From Verrucomicrobiales bacterium (lineage in GTDB: Bacteria > Verrucomicrobiota > Verrucomicrobiia > Limisphaerales > UBA1100): a stretch of DNA of 7,708 nucleotides. Where the stretch lies: positions 1 to 7,708 of the forward strand of contig WTHG01000356.1 of NCBI GenBank assembly GCA_011523245.1, read 5' to 3'. How positions within the stretch are numbered: position 1 is the first letter of the stretch; the number at the start of each line of letters is the position of its first letter. Both the position numbers and the translations under genes were made by a program. Shown piece after piece: positions 1 through 5,950 of the stretch. The notes under the pieces were generated by a model, which did no database searches, was not told the DNA's origin, and worked only from the letters and a program-made list of their open reading frames with translations.

Positions 1-1
1 C

Positions 2-73
2 CAACGCCGCTACGCCGAGGGCCAGTTAAAGCTCTTCCAAAACTGGTGGGCCAATTGGGACGGTAAACCCTGA
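2..73 (+). CDS. C-terminal end of an unrecognised protein (partial)
   Basis: An open frame enters from the left edge and stops at TGA 71-73, giving 23 residues that read QRRYAEGQLKLFQNWWANWD then GKP. The tryptophan-rich, amphipathic composition looks like real protein rather than a chance frame, and the next gene starts only one codon after the stop. That suggests the two are co-transcribed. The fragment is too short to assign to a family. The end of a secreted enzyme such as a sulfatase would be one guess, but nothing here proves it. Confidence 0.55.
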   Translation, partial: QRRYAEGQLKLFQNWWANWDGKP

Positions 74-76
74 GCT

Positions 77-526
77 ATGGATTCGCTTTTGGCTGGGGCG
101 GAATGGTGGTTCCTCGAACGGTTGGAATACGAGGGGGCATTGCTCACCATTGATGTGACCGAGGGTATTGTGGCCGACGATCCTCAGGATGTGACCATTG
201 AGGGTGCCGGTAGTGTTTCAGGTGCCTCGGCCATTGAGATTACTCCCCAAAGCCGCCACGTGCGTATCGAATTTGGTGGCGTGTTGGCGTATCAGGTGAC
301 CGATGAATCCTATGCTGCTGCGGAGTATGGCGCGGCACAGGGTGGTGTGCTCGCTCGCCATGATAAATCGGCGTATCTCCAACATGTACTCGAGCAGTCG
401 CTCATCCCCGATCTAGTGGATGATACTGTGCATCATTACTCCCTGACACTGGCCGATGACATTATCGACATCATCACCACGAACCCGCCCAAACTAATGT
501 CATTCACGCCCAATTCAAATCCGTGA
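77..526 (+). CDS. Small soluble protein of unknown function, 149 aa
   Basis: The function is not known. The protein is acidic, with no signal peptide or membrane segment, so it is probably cytoplasmic. It opens with a tryptophan/leucine-rich strand (WWFLERLEYEGALL), followed by alternating beta-strand-like segments, a motif VRIEFGGVLAYQVTDESYA (about residues 62-80), ARHDKSAYLQHV (about 93-104) and a closing segment HHYSLTLADDIIDIITTNPP. From memory, this order resembles a widespread family of small orphan proteins of about 130-150 residues. Members carry a YSVRNESY-like motif and end in a HIIDV-like segment, and some sit beside secreted toxins as possible immunity proteins. No toxin is visible here, so that role is speculative. 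The ATG lies one codon after the upstream stop, in the same frame, and no strong ribosome binding site is seen, so it may be translated by re-initiation. Confidence 0.75.
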   Translation: MDSLLAGAEWWFLERLEYEGALLTIDVTEGIVADDPQDVTIEGAGSVSGASAIEITPQSRHVRIEFGGVLAYQVTDESYAAAEYGAAQGGVLARHDKSAYLQHVLEQSLIPDLVDDTVHHYSLTLADDIIDIITTNPPKLMSFTPNSNP

Positions 527-582
527 TACGTCTCGTTATTCACTCGGCGAGAAGTTCCTGTGTTAAACTATTTTAAAGATCC

Positions 583-602
583 GGGGGTCAGAACCATATA
601 GC
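583..602. repeat. Possible REP/RAYT-type repeat remnant (GGGGGTCAGAACCATATA)
   Basis: The string GGGGGTCAGAACC at 583-595, followed by ATATAG, reads on the other strand as CTATATGGTTCTGACCCCC. Strings of the form GGTTCTGACCCC are, from memory, common at the ends of small non-autonomous repeats mobilised by REP-associated Y1 transposases. It directly abuts the hairpin at 603-629, which fits a REP-like arrangement of motif plus hairpin. Only one copy exists in this window and no transposase gene is present, so the call rests on resemblance alone. Confidence 0.35.
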
Positions 603-629
603 GGCAACGAAACGCAAGATTTCGTAGCC
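603..629. other. Imperfect intergenic hairpin
   Basis: GGC-A-ACGAAA (603-612) can pair with TTTCGT-A-GCC (620-629), giving nine base pairs with one A/A mismatch and a seven-base loop (613-619). No T-run follows on the plus strand, so it is not a standard intrinsic terminator for the 149-residue gene. Its position next to the GGGGGTCAGAACC motif makes a repeat-element hairpin the more likely reading. The rest of the 527-715 spacer holds only a weak promoter-like pair: TTGATA at 637-642, then GTGAAT at 660-665. Confidence 0.45.
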
Positions 630-715
630 AAGTCAATTGATAGGACTGTGAAAAGGGGTGTGAATTGAGGTAGGTGGAACTTGCCCCTCTATTAGGTTCG
701 GTGTTCACTTCGCCC

Positions 716-1543
716 ATGCAACTCTCCCTGTCTGTTCGCATTGTGGAGGCGGCGTGCAAGACGCGCCTGCAGGTGGTGTTTGAGGAGTTGGTCGGTATTG
801 CGGCGGATACGGGTTATCAGGCAGTTTGCATGCGCGCCAGTGCGGGTGGGGTGCAAACACCCCATGAGGAATTGCGGCGCATGCGCGAGGTGGTGGAATC
901 TCGCGGGTTGCACGTGGCGATGGTGACGGCCGATTCCAATGTGCCGTTGAACAATGCCGATGGACCGAACAGCCTGCGCAAGATCGGGCCGAGCCTGGAT
1001 GTTGCCGAAGAACTCGGATGCGATCTCATTCGCGTTTGTTTGAAGTCGGACGACGATTTGCCGCATGCGCGTGAGGCGGCAAAGCAGGCGGCGGATCGCG
1101 GAATTCGGTTGGCGCACCAATGCCACACCACGTCGGTGTTTGAAACGGTTGATCAGATTCTCGCCAATATCGAAACCATCGCGCAGCCCAACTTTGGTCT
1201 CATCTATGAGCCGGCTAATCTGATGCTTTGTGGCGAGCCGTATGATGTGGCGACCCTGCGCCGGCTCGCGCCGCATCTCATGAATGTCTATATCCAAAAT
1301 CACCGGGTGGATCCTGACGGGCCGGCTTCATTGCCGACCTATTGCCGTGGAGATGTTCGCTTTCATCATCTGCCCATCTGGGAAACGGGTGGCGTGGACA
1401 CGGCTAATGTGTTTGCGGGCTTGCGTGACATCGGTTGGGCTGGGCATTTCACCATCCATCAGGCTGAGGGTATTGAAACAGCAGAGGATGCTCGGGCATA
1501 TGCGATTAGATGTGCGGAGTTCGTCCGTGCCAGTGAAGGTTAG
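716..1543 (+). CDS. Sugar phosphate isomerase/epimerase (xylose isomerase-like TIM barrel)
   Basis: A 275-residue single-domain protein of the AP-endonuclease-2/xylose isomerase-like TIM-barrel superfamily, probably a cytoplasmic sugar or polyol isomerase/epimerase. Repeating beta-alpha units are visible: EELVGIAADTGYQAVCMR (24-40), LDVAEELGCDLIRVCL (94-109), AADRGIRLAHQCHTTSVFET (125-144), PNFGLIYEPANLML (158-171) and LMNVYIQNH (188-196), ending near GHFTIHQAEG (243-252). Where many relatives have a metal-binding LALENH, this has LAHQCH (132-137), and YDPGN is YEPAN (164-168). Substrate cannot be told. The ATG at 716 is preferred because MQLSLSVR begins the first barrel strand. A GTG at 674 would add 14 poorly conserved-looking residues, although GAGG lies just upstream of it at 667-670. 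The stop overlaps the convergent modC stop by four bases. Confidence 0.85.
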   Translation: MQLSLSVRIVEAACKTRLQVVFEELVGIAADTGYQAVCMRASAGGVQTPHEELRRMREVVESRGLHVAMVTADSNVPLNNADGPNSLRKIGPSLDVAEELGCDLIRVCLKSDDDLPHAREAAKQAADRGIRLAHQCHTTSVFETVDQILANIETIAQPNFGLIYEPANLMLCGEPYDVATLRRLAPHLMNVYIQNHRVDPDGPASLPTYCRGDVRFHHLPIWETGGVDTANVFAGLRDIGWAGHFTIHQAEGIETAEDARAYAIRCAEFVRASEG

Positions 1544-2622
1544 TTGAGCAGCGCGGCGCTCTTGATCTGGGCGTAGACGGCGTGACCGGGCTGGAGTGCG
1601 AGTTGCTCTGCAGACTTGCGGGTGATGCGGGCGAGCAGGGTGGGGCCGGAATCGCTGTTGCTGCTAATGGCTAATTTCACCAACACATGCGTTGGGCCGG
1701 CTTCGGCCATTTCGACGACCTCCGCTTTAAACACATTCAGGATGCTCGTTTGTGTTGGGCGCTCAAGCGTGAGGCTCACGTCGTTTGCTTGCACTCGGAG
1801 ACGAACAGGCGTGTCGACAGGGAGATCATGGTGCGTCACTTGAAACTGCCCGCCAGCAAAATCCAGTAGCGTCAGCCCATAGGTGTTGTCATGGCCGGCC
1901 ACGGTGGTTTCGATGATGGAGGCGCTGTCGGGTTCGCTAGCTAAAGGTAGATCGAGGTTAGAAAAAATTTCGATTGCTGGGCCATTGGCGATAACCTTAC
2001 CTTCATTAAGCACTACAAGGTGATCTGCCAACCGGGCGACTTCCTCACGGGAGTGGCTCACGTAGAGGATTGGTAGATCACTTTCGCGGCATAGGGTTTC
2101 GAGGTAGGGAAGTATCTCCCGCTTGCGGGCGACATCCATAGCGGCCAGAGGTTCATCAAGTAGCAACCATTCAGGGCAGACTACCAGTGCACGCGCGATT
2201 GCAACTCGTTGTTGTTCGCCGACAGAAAGTTGATGCGGATACCGATTCAATAACGGGCTGATCTCCAATAGTTCAATCGAGTGATCCAGAGGAATGGTTT
2301 GCGCTGATTTAGAGATACGTTGGCGACCGAAATCTAGATTCGCTTGTACCGTCAGGTGCTCGAACAGACTCGGTTCCTGGAAGACTAGGCCGATTGACCG
2401 TTCATGTGTGGCGAGACTTTCGGTGGTGGTTTGCCAAGAAGTTCCATTTACAATTACACGACTACCTGGGCAGGGATCTAGCCCGGCTAAGGCACGTAGG
2501 AGAGTTGTCTTGCCGCTGCCAGAAGGGCCGAACACCGCCGTCACTCCAGAGGCCGGCAATTCCAGTCTGGCATTCAACTTAAAAGTGCCGCGTTCAACCT
2601 GAATATGGGCTTCGATGCTCAT
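1540..2622 (-). CDS. modC: Molybdate ABC transporter ATP-binding protein ModC
   Basis: The ATPase subunit that powers molybdate import through ModB, sitting on the cytoplasmic face as a dimer; 360 residues, normal for ModC. The ABC domain shows Walker A GPSGSGKT (32-39), the Q-loop glutamine in VFQEPSLF (Q82), the signature LSVGEQQRVAIARAL (132-146), Walker B WLLLDEP (152-158) and the H-loop histidine (H190 in LYVSHSREEV). A C-terminal molybdate-binding TOBE/Mop-type domain occupies roughly 275-360 (RLRVQANDVSLTLERP, ARITRKSAEQL, VYAQIKS). These C-terminal motifs are what separate ModC from other importer ATPases. The signature carries valine where glycine is usual (LSGGE), a tolerated-looking variant. 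The start at 2622 is chosen because its ATG overlaps the modB TGA (ATGA); the frame stays open to 2709, but that stretch reads through modB. It is the last gene of modABC. Confidence 0.93.
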   Translation of the reverse strand: MSIEAHIQVERGTFKLNARLELPASGVTAVFGPSGSGKTTLLRALAGLDPCPGSRVIVNGTSWQTTTESLATHERSIGLVFQEPSLFEHLTVQANLDFGRQRISKSAQTIPLDHSIELLEISPLLNRYPHQLSVGEQQRVAIARALVVCPEWLLLDEPLAAMDVARKREILPYLETLCRESDLPILYVSHSREEVARLADHLVVLNEGKVIANGPAIEIFSNLDLPLASEPDSASIIETTVAGHDNTYGLTLLDFAGGQFQVTHHDLPVDTPVRLRVQANDVSLTLERPTQTSILNVFKAEVVEMAEAGPTHVLVKLAISSNSDSGPTLLARITRKSAEQLALQPGHAVYAQIKSAALLN

Positions 2623-3302
2623 GGTTTCCAGACTCGGAATTTTCGGTTGCCGGCGTATACGGCGACCAGCAGCAAAAATGAAATCACCAACAACGTGCCC
2701 GCCACCCAATGCGCTTTTGTGTAAGCGAGCGATTCCACGTGATCGTAAATAGCGATTGATACGACCTGTGTTTCACCTGGAATATTACCACCAATCATTA
2801 ACACCACGCCGAATTCACCTAGGGTATGTGCAAAACCAAGTACAGCGGCGGTGACAAAACCTGATCTTGCTAACGGCACTGCTACGAACCAAAAACGATC
2901 CCACGGTGTGGCTCGCAATGTGGCGGCCACCTCTAACGGCCGAGTACCAATGGCTTTGAATGCGTCCTGCAAGGGTTGCACGACGAATGGCATTGAATAG
3001 ATCACTGAACCGATGATCAAACCTTCAAACGAAAATACAGGGGGTTGGCCCCCAATGGCTTTGATAAAGCCGCCTACCGGGCCACTAGGTCCCAGTGCTA
3101 CCAGTAAGTAAAATCCCAATACCGTGGGCGGCAACACTAATGGTAACGCTACAATCGCCTCCAAGAGGAATTTACCTCGAAAGCGAGTTTGAGATAACCA
3201 CCAGGCAAGAGGTGTGCCGAGAACAATGAGGATTATTGTGGAGGTCGCTGCTAGTTTCAGCGTTATCCAAAGTGCGTTCCAATCCTCAGGTTGCAGGTTC
3301 AT
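2619..3302 (-). CDS. modB: Molybdate ABC transporter permease ModB
   Basis: The inner-membrane channel subunit of the molybdate importer, 227 residues, matching typical ModB length. About five membrane segments can be seen, near residues 14-36, 46-71, 92-113, 148-170 and 196-218. Between the third and fourth lies the coupling (EAA) loop, EVAATLRATPWDRFWFVAVPLARSG at about 124-148, which docks onto ModC. Family-typical stretches include LPLVLPPTVLGFYLL (53-67), GLIIGSVIYSMPFVVQPLQ (94-112) and TLGEFGVVLMIGGNIPGET (160-178). The ATG overlaps the modA TGA by four bases, and the modB stop overlaps modC in the same way. Translation of all three subunits is therefore probably coupled. No separate ribosome binding site is evident at this start. 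Confidence 0.95.
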   Translation of the reverse strand: MNLQPEDWNALWITLKLAATSTIILIVLGTPLAWWLSQTRFRGKFLLEAIVALPLVLPPTVLGFYLLVALGPSGPVGGFIKAIGGQPPVFSFEGLIIGSVIYSMPFVVQPLQDAFKAIGTRPLEVAATLRATPWDRFWFVAVPLARSGFVTAAVLGFAHTLGEFGVVLMIGGNIPGETQVVSIAIYDHVESLAYTKAHWVAGTLLVISFLLLVAVYAGNRKFRVWKP

Positions 3303-4030
3303 GGTACGGAGTAACCATCAGTAAGGATGATCTTCTGGGCGCGTTTTGTCCTAAGAAATTTCATAAACGCATGGGCAGCCGGTTGAGAGGTTAAGAGTAC
3401 GGCCTGTTGTTCGATTGGATTGTGCATCTGCTCAGGTACGAGCCATTTGGATCCATCACGATCTTTGACATGCGCGGTTGCGACCAGTCCCAATTCGGCA
3501 TTGCCACTATCCACAAAGAGGAGTGTTTGAGCGATGTTTTCGCCTTGAACGAGCCGAGGCTGTAGGGCATCCCACTGACCACGCTCAAGTAGTAGTTCTT
3601 CGGCGGCACGGCCATATGGTGCAAGGCGTGGATTGGCGATAGCTAAGTGTTTAAACATATCACTGAAAAGGACGTTACCGCTAGAATCCACCAGATCTGC
3701 TTTAGGGCTCCATAGCGTCAGGCGGCCAAGGGCATAGGTAAACCGAGAGTCTGATTGAGTCAGGCCGTTTTGCTCGAGGATTTTTGGGCGTTCTCTATCT
3801 GCAGCGAGGAATGCGTCATATGGAGCCCCGTTCTGGATTTGGGCGAAATGTTTTCCAGTAGAACCAATGGCAAGTTTGATTCGATAGTTGGTTTCCTTTT
3901 CAAAGACATTAACCAACTTATCCGCAGTTGAAGCAAAGTTGCTAGCTACAGCAACTAGGGCGGTGCCTTCAGAAGTTAACGGCTCATTGCAGCCGAGAAT
4001 AATCAACAATGCTGGTAGGATTCGGATCAA
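3299..4030 (-). CDS. modA: Molybdate-binding lipoprotein ModA
   Basis: The extracytoplasmic substrate-binding protein that captures molybdate (possibly tungstate) and delivers it to ModB; 243 residues. It shows the family blocks VAVASNFASTADKL (26-39), IGSTGKHFAQIQNGAPYDAFLAAD (55-78), LAIANPRLAPYGRAAEE (129-145), NIAQTLLFVDSGNAELGLV (165-183) and PIEQQAVLL (205-213). Serines in the ASNF and GSTGK blocks match the oxyanion-binding serines of known ModA proteins. The N terminus MIRILPALLIILGC suggests a short lipoprotein signal with the lipidated cysteine at 14. The only usable in-frame start is TTG at 4030, because a stop lies upstream at 4061-4063 and no ATG or GTG comes between. No clear Shine-Dalgarno precedes it, so expression may be weak. 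The gene leads the modABC operon. Confidence 0.93.
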   Translation of the reverse strand: MIRILPALLIILGCNEPLTSEGTALVAVASNFASTADKLVNVFEKETNYRIKLAIGSTGKHFAQIQNGAPYDAFLAADRERPKILEQNGLTQSDSRFTYALGRLTLWSPKADLVDSSGNVLFSDMFKHLAIANPRLAPYGRAAEELLLERGQWDALQPRLVQGENIAQTLLFVDSGNAELGLVATAHVKDRDGSKWLVPEQMHNPIEQQAVLLTSQPAAHAFMKFLRTKRAQKIILTDGYSVP

Positions 4031-4199
4031 GAGAAGTTGGTAAAAAATGAATCGTGTCGTTTATTTTGGAGATCATTGCAACTTACTATTAAAAGGCATC
4101 GAGCACTACCAAAAGGAACGCTTACCAGTGGGTGCCCGGTGATGATTAGGTCCTGCGGGTTTTTTACCATCTCTCTCAAGATTGATGAAGGCTTAGAGA
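4031..4199 (-). other. Leader region of the modABC operon
   Basis: This 169-base gap between the small NTF2-like gene and modA must hold either the mod promoter or read-through mRNA. I see no convincing -35/-10 pair and no ModE-type operator (TATAT-rich inverted repeat). A hairpin can form at 4169-4200 (ATCTCT pairing with AGAGAT, with an inner AAG/CTT), overlapping the stop of the upstream gene. On the minus strand it is followed by A residues rather than a T-run, so it is not an intrinsic terminator. A molybdenum-cofactor riboswitch was considered but could not be recognised by eye. Confidence 0.4.
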
Positions 4200-4568
4200 T
4201 CATCCCTCCGGCAAAGCAGAAGAATGGTGTTCAACAATCAGCCAACGCTGACCATTCCACCTATAAACGTAGGTGAATCGGGCCTGCACGGAATTGCCAT
4301 CGCTGAACTTAAAAGTGTAAACACCGGAGTTAATCGCGATATTTCCGAAAGTACGGATATTTGCTTCATTGATGACACCCTTCGGACCTTTCGCTATAAA
4401 ATTGATAAAGTAATCCTCAATTTCCTCATGGTTGTGGCGAACCTGATTGGAAATGGTGGGCAATAAAATGGCGTTGCTCTCATAAAGAGCCGTTACGTTC
4501 TTGGGTTCTCCGGTTTGAAGTGCGTTGTTCCACTCCTCAAAGAGTGCTGCGATATGACTATCAGACAT
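4200..4568 (-). CDS. NTF2/SnoaL-like protein (CaMKII-association/DUF4440 type)
   Basis: A 122-residue single-domain protein with the cone-shaped NTF2-like fold expected from its pattern. It has an N-terminal helix HIAALFEEWNNALQTGEPKNVTALYESNAILLPT (5-38), a second helical stretch EEIEDYFINFIAKGPKG (48-64), then strands INSGVYTFKFSDG (78-90), VQARFTYVYRWNGQRWLIVEHHSSALP (93-120). The RFTYVYRW...WLIVEHHSS ending is characteristic of the branch related to the CaMKII association domain, often annotated as SgcJ/EcaC-like. Such proteins bind small ligands or act as minor enzymes; the specific role here is unknown. There is no signal peptide. The start is ATG 4568, with AAGGA about 13 bases upstream, rather far for a good ribosome binding site. 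It lies 169 bases upstream of modA on the same strand and could be co-transcribed, but no functional link to molybdate is evident. Confidence 0.85.
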   Translation of the reverse strand: MSDSHIAALFEEWNNALQTGEPKNVTALYESNAILLPTISNQVRHNHEEIEDYFINFIAKGPKGVINEANIRTFGNIAINSGVYTFKFSDGNSVQARFTYVYRWNGQRWLIVEHHSSALPEG

Positions 4569-4600
4569 ATTTCGTTTCAGATCCTTTAATGATTGTCGTG

Positions 4601-4631
4601 ATTCTAGGGTTAATTAATTCGTTATCGCCAA
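4601..4631 (-). promoter_or_regulatory. Candidate promoter for the NTF2-like gene
   Basis: Reading leftward, TTGGCG (4631-4626) and TAGAAT (4606-4601) are separated by 19 bases. The -10 matches five of six consensus positions and the -35 four of six, but the spacing is longer than ideal. Transcription would start near 4594, leaving a leader of about 25 bases before the ATG at 4568. A TTAATTAA palindrome at 4610-4617 falls inside the spacer. Confidence 0.35.
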
Positions 4632-4718
4632 ATTTCCCAATTTATTATTCACCGTCTTGCGAAGTGTTCATAAATAAGGAATGTCTTATGTGTTTCTCTT
4701 TTAAATTCAGTATTGTTG

Positions 4719-4731
4719 TTTTGAGTCAAAA
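4719..4731. promoter_or_regulatory. Perfect palindrome TTTTGA-G-TCAAAA, possible operator
   Basis: A 13-base perfect inverted repeat with a one-base centre lies six bases upstream of the candidate -35 box (4738-4743) of the hydrolase gene. A compact symmetric site at this position is where a dimeric activator or repressor would bind. It is in an AT-rich intergenic region, where chance palindromes are commoner, and no regulator gene is present in the window. Confidence 0.35.
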
Positions 4732-4737
4732 TACCGT

Positions 4738-4767
4738 TTGATCAAGTTTGGAGCGAGCCTCTTTAAT
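4738..4767 (+). promoter_or_regulatory. Candidate promoter for the secreted hydrolase gene
   Basis: TTGATC (4738-4743) and TTTAAT (4762-4767) are separated by 18 bases, with the -10 matching five of six consensus positions and the -35 four of six. Transcription would begin near 4774, giving a leader of about 44 bases to the ATG at 4818. The rest of the 4569-4817 spacer is AT-rich and holds no gene I can support. Confidence 0.45.
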
Positions 4768-4817
4768 TGGTATTTATCTGCTGCTTGTGGATTTAATCTG
4801 TATCGTTAGAATTGGGA

Positions 4818-5945
4818 ATGGAATTTCAAATCAAACGGCGAACCTTTCTCGGCACTATGCTTTTGTCCGGGTTATCCGGATATAGGGCGAAGTCGAATTC
4901 AACTGACAGGCTCAGTGATTCTTTTATTCCGCCAAACGAATGGAAAGGTAGACTTGGTAACTATCGATCACCTTTGATTTTTAATGATGAGTCAAAGGTG
5001 GAGACACCAAAGGATTGGAGCCGGCGTCGAATAGAGATTCGCAACATTTGGATGCAGTTGATGGGGCAATGGCCCAAGTTGATCATGGAACCGAAGGTTA
5101 CGGTCCTATCAGAGATACGGCGGGAGAATTTTCGGCAGTTGAAGGTGCGGTTTAAGTGGACGCCAGTGGAAAGTACAACGGGTTACCTGCTTATTCCAGA
5201 GGGTAAAGGCAAACGGCCGGCATTGGTGACAGTGTATTACGAGCCGGAATCTGCGGCGGGTTTAAAAGACAATCCTTTTCGCGACTACGCAATACAATTG
5301 GCGCGTCGCGGTTTTGTGACTCTGTCTATCGGGAGCACTGAGACGACCAAAAACCGCACGTATGCCACATATTATCCCGCGATTGAAAAAGCTACTGTGC
5401 AGCCGCTCTCTATGCTCGGCTGTGCGGCGGCCAATGCGTGGCATGTGTTGGCGCAGCGGCCGGAGGTGGATGCCGACCGCATTGGGATTGTCGGCCATTC
5501 CTATGGTGGCAAGTGGGCGATGTTTGCCTCGTGCCTGTTCGATAAATTTGCCTGCGCGGCGTGGTCGGATCCCGGTATTGTGTTTGATACACGGCCGAGT
5601 GTGAATTACTGGGAGCCATGGTATCTCGGCTATCATCCCCAGCCCTGGCGCAAACGCGGTGTGCCCACGGCGGACAATCCCGCGCGAGGGTTATATCCCA
5701 AACTACTCGCCGCCCAGCGCGATCTACATGAACTGCACGCCCTGATGGCGCCGCGGCCGTTTTTAGTCAGTGGTGGTTCGGAAGATCCCCCGCAACGTTG
5801 GGAGGCGCTCAACCACACCATCGCGGTCAACGATATCCTCGGCGTTCAGAATCGGGTGGCCATGACCAACCGCCCCAAGCACGCGCCCACTGCGGAGAGC
5901 AATGCGGTGATTTACGAATTCTTCGAGCGGTATCTGAAGGGCTGA
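4818..5945 (+). CDS. Secreted alpha/beta hydrolase (acetyl xylan/glucuronoyl esterase-like), Tat-type signal
   Basis: A 375-residue serine hydrolase, probably an exported esterase acting on a plant or algal polysaccharide or another ester. The N terminus MEFQIKRRTFLGTMLLSGLSG has a twin-arginine motif (RRTFLG) followed by a short hydrophobic stretch, so export in folded form by the Tat pathway is likely. The catalytic domain begins near 120 (TGYLLIPEGKGKRPALVTVYY). The nucleophile elbow is GHSYGGKWA (226-234, Ser228). The acid is probably Glu322 or Asp323 in VSGGSEDPPQRW, and the histidine His355 in RPKHAPT. The GHSYGGK elbow and the SDPG-(x)n-YWEPWYLGYH segment are typical, from memory, of large hydrolases in PVC bacteria. 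Substrate is unknown. ATG 4818 is preferred over TTG 4812; neither has a good ribosome binding site. GC rises from about 38-53% in sampled early blocks to about 65-68% later. Confidence 0.87.
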   Translation: MEFQIKRRTFLGTMLLSGLSGYRAKSNSTDRLSDSFIPPNEWKGRLGNYRSPLIFNDESKVETPKDWSRRRIEIRNIWMQLMGQWPKLIMEPKVTVLSEIRRENFRQLKVRFKWTPVESTTGYLLIPEGKGKRPALVTVYYEPESAAGLKDNPFRDYAIQLARRGFVTLSIGSTETTKNRTYATYYPAIEKATVQPLSMLGCAAANAWHVLAQRPEVDADRIGIVGHSYGGKWAMFASCLFDKFACAAWSDPGIVFDTRPSVNYWEPWYLGYHPQPWRKRGVPTADNPARGLYPKLLAAQRDLHELHALMAPRPFLVSGGSEDPPQRWEALNHTIAVNDILGVQNRVAMTNRPKHAPTAESNAVIYEFFERYLKG

Positions 5946-5950
5946 CCGGG

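Noticed and set aside
568..759. 63-codon minus-strand open frame spanning the spacer and the isomerase start
   Set aside because: It ends inside the repeat-like motif and overlaps the isomerase; frames through such repeats are a common annotation artefact.
692..1303. 203-codon open frame on the minus strand, opposite the isomerase
   Set aside because: It is the antisense of a clearly recognisable TIM-barrel gene and has low-complexity, His/Arg-rich composition with no domain pattern.
2205..2230. LSVGE instead of LSGGE in the ModC signature as a sign of inactivity
   Set aside because: All other ATPase motifs are intact and valine at this position occurs in other ABC ATPases, so it is treated as a tolerated variant.
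2623..2709. 29-codon N-terminal extension of modC
   Set aside because: It lies wholly within modB, and the ATGA overlap at 2619-2622 gives a natural start with the expected ModC N terminus.
4130..4166. GCCCG...CGGGT stem followed by TTTTTT, terminator-like on the plus strand
   Set aside because: Only five pairs (one G-T) around a 17-base unpaired loop, and there is no plus-strand gene upstream for it to terminate.
4031..4199. Molybdenum-cofactor riboswitch or ModE operator in the mod leader
   Set aside because: No ModE-like TATAT inverted repeat is visible and I could not match the riboswitch consensus by eye; an Infernal search with the Rfam Moco model would be decisive.
4520..4741. 73-codon plus-strand open frame in the AT-rich divergent region
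   Set aside because: It overlaps the start of the NTF2-like gene antisense, spans both candidate promoters, and its translation shows no protein-like pattern.
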